The position numbers and the translations under genes were made by a program. Below are positions 63,855 to 64,000 of a DNA stretch of 64,000 nucleotides, one piece after another. This stretch comes from a virus. Under the pieces are notes generated by a model. The model was not told the origin of the DNA. It saw only the letters and a program-made list of their open reading frames with translations, and searched no databases. The stretch spans positions 124,001 to 188,000 of IMG/VR virus record IMGVR_UViG_3300031576_000002; one strand, 5' to 3'. Positions within the stretch are counted from its first letter, which is position 1. Every line of letters begins with the position of its first letter.

Positions 63855-64000
63855 TTGGGCACCTCCTTGTGGAGCATGTCTGCGGCTCTTACGCGCTTCT
63901 TGGCAATCTTGGCGTAGCTCTCATCCTGCTCGATGCCATAGTACCGGAAGCCTTCCAAGAGAGCTGCTACTCCAATCGAACCTGAACCTGCGAACGGATC
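63851..64000 (-). CDS. DNA methyltransferase C-terminus (5' end outside window)
   Basis: Frame entering from the right edge: DPFAGSGSIGVAALLEGFRY, GIEQDESYAKIAKKRVRAA, ending EVPK. DPFxGSG is SAM motif I of the beta-class N4/N6 DNA methyltransferases, where it lies near the C-terminus. Protects or marks phage DNA, or acts as a partner to a restriction function; the rest is not in view. Confidence 0.75.
   Translation of the reverse strand, partial: DPFAGSGSIGVAALLEGFRYYGIEQDESYAKIAKKRVRAADMLHKEVPK

Noticed and set aside
1-64000. CRISPR array or cas genes
   Set aside because: No regularly spaced repeats or Cas motifs were seen by eye.

Overview
The window reads as part of a large tailed-bacteriophage genome, or a closely related mobile genome; the host is unknown. 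Nearly all genes lie on the minus strand, are short, and are chained by ATGA/GTGA/TGATG stop-start overlaps. Many have no recognisable family, and the recognisable ones are typical of phages: a DnaG-type primase core, a P-loop kinase, a tRNA, HNH endonucleases, TnpB nucleases, a Nudix hydrolase, a Thg1-like polymerase and a DNA methyltransferase fragment. A recurring promoter (A/T-rich upstream patch, then GTATAGTA) sits in the gaps. Only four coding regions on the plus strand look real, two of them copies of one TnpB element. Everything is inferred by reading the sequence; no database search was run.

Layout in transcription order (right to left). 63.9-58 kb: DNA methyltransferase fragment, small genes, a NYN-domain nuclease, DUF1566-type proteins and a 23-bp RNA stem closing a 105-nt loop. 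58-48 kb: dozens of small cysteine-rich, membrane or hypothetical genes plus a Thg1-like 3'-5' polymerase. 48-38 kb: a DUF4419 protein, an HNH gene, a DHH/DHHA1 phosphoesterase with two cysteine-rich inserts, and an RNA-ligase-like fragment. 38-28 kb: an OLD/RecF-like ATPase, TnpB elements, zinc-ribbon proteins and tRNA-Lys(UUU). 28-15 kb: a histone-like AT-hook protein, nucleotidyltransferases, a 1143-residue multidomain protein and an ART-like protein. 15-11 kb: a lipoprotein glycosidase and a Nudix gene, each followed by an HNH gene and what looks like a second, displaced gene tail. 11-2 kb: an overlapping nine-gene glycan operon. 2-0 kb: kinase, primase core and a DUF4214-like protein.

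The most unusual features concern mobile nucleases. Two 1226-bp elements (22689-23914 and 36048-37273) carry only tnpB, yet end in 17-bp imperfect inverted repeats and are flanked by 8-10 bp direct repeats. Removing the first element with one repeat restores an open reading frame, and removing the second restores a stop codon. IS200/IS605-type tnpB elements normally have neither inverted termini nor target duplications. The gene hit by the first copy is also split by a free-standing HNH gene.

Other themes: a tRNA-Lys(UUU), a kinase, a Thg1-like polymerase and an RNA-ligase-like motif suggest tRNA repair or defence against anticodon nucleases. The glycan operon probably decorates a surface. 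Several genes are split by single-base frameshifts, one at a 15-G run, so either assembly errors or slippage should be considered.
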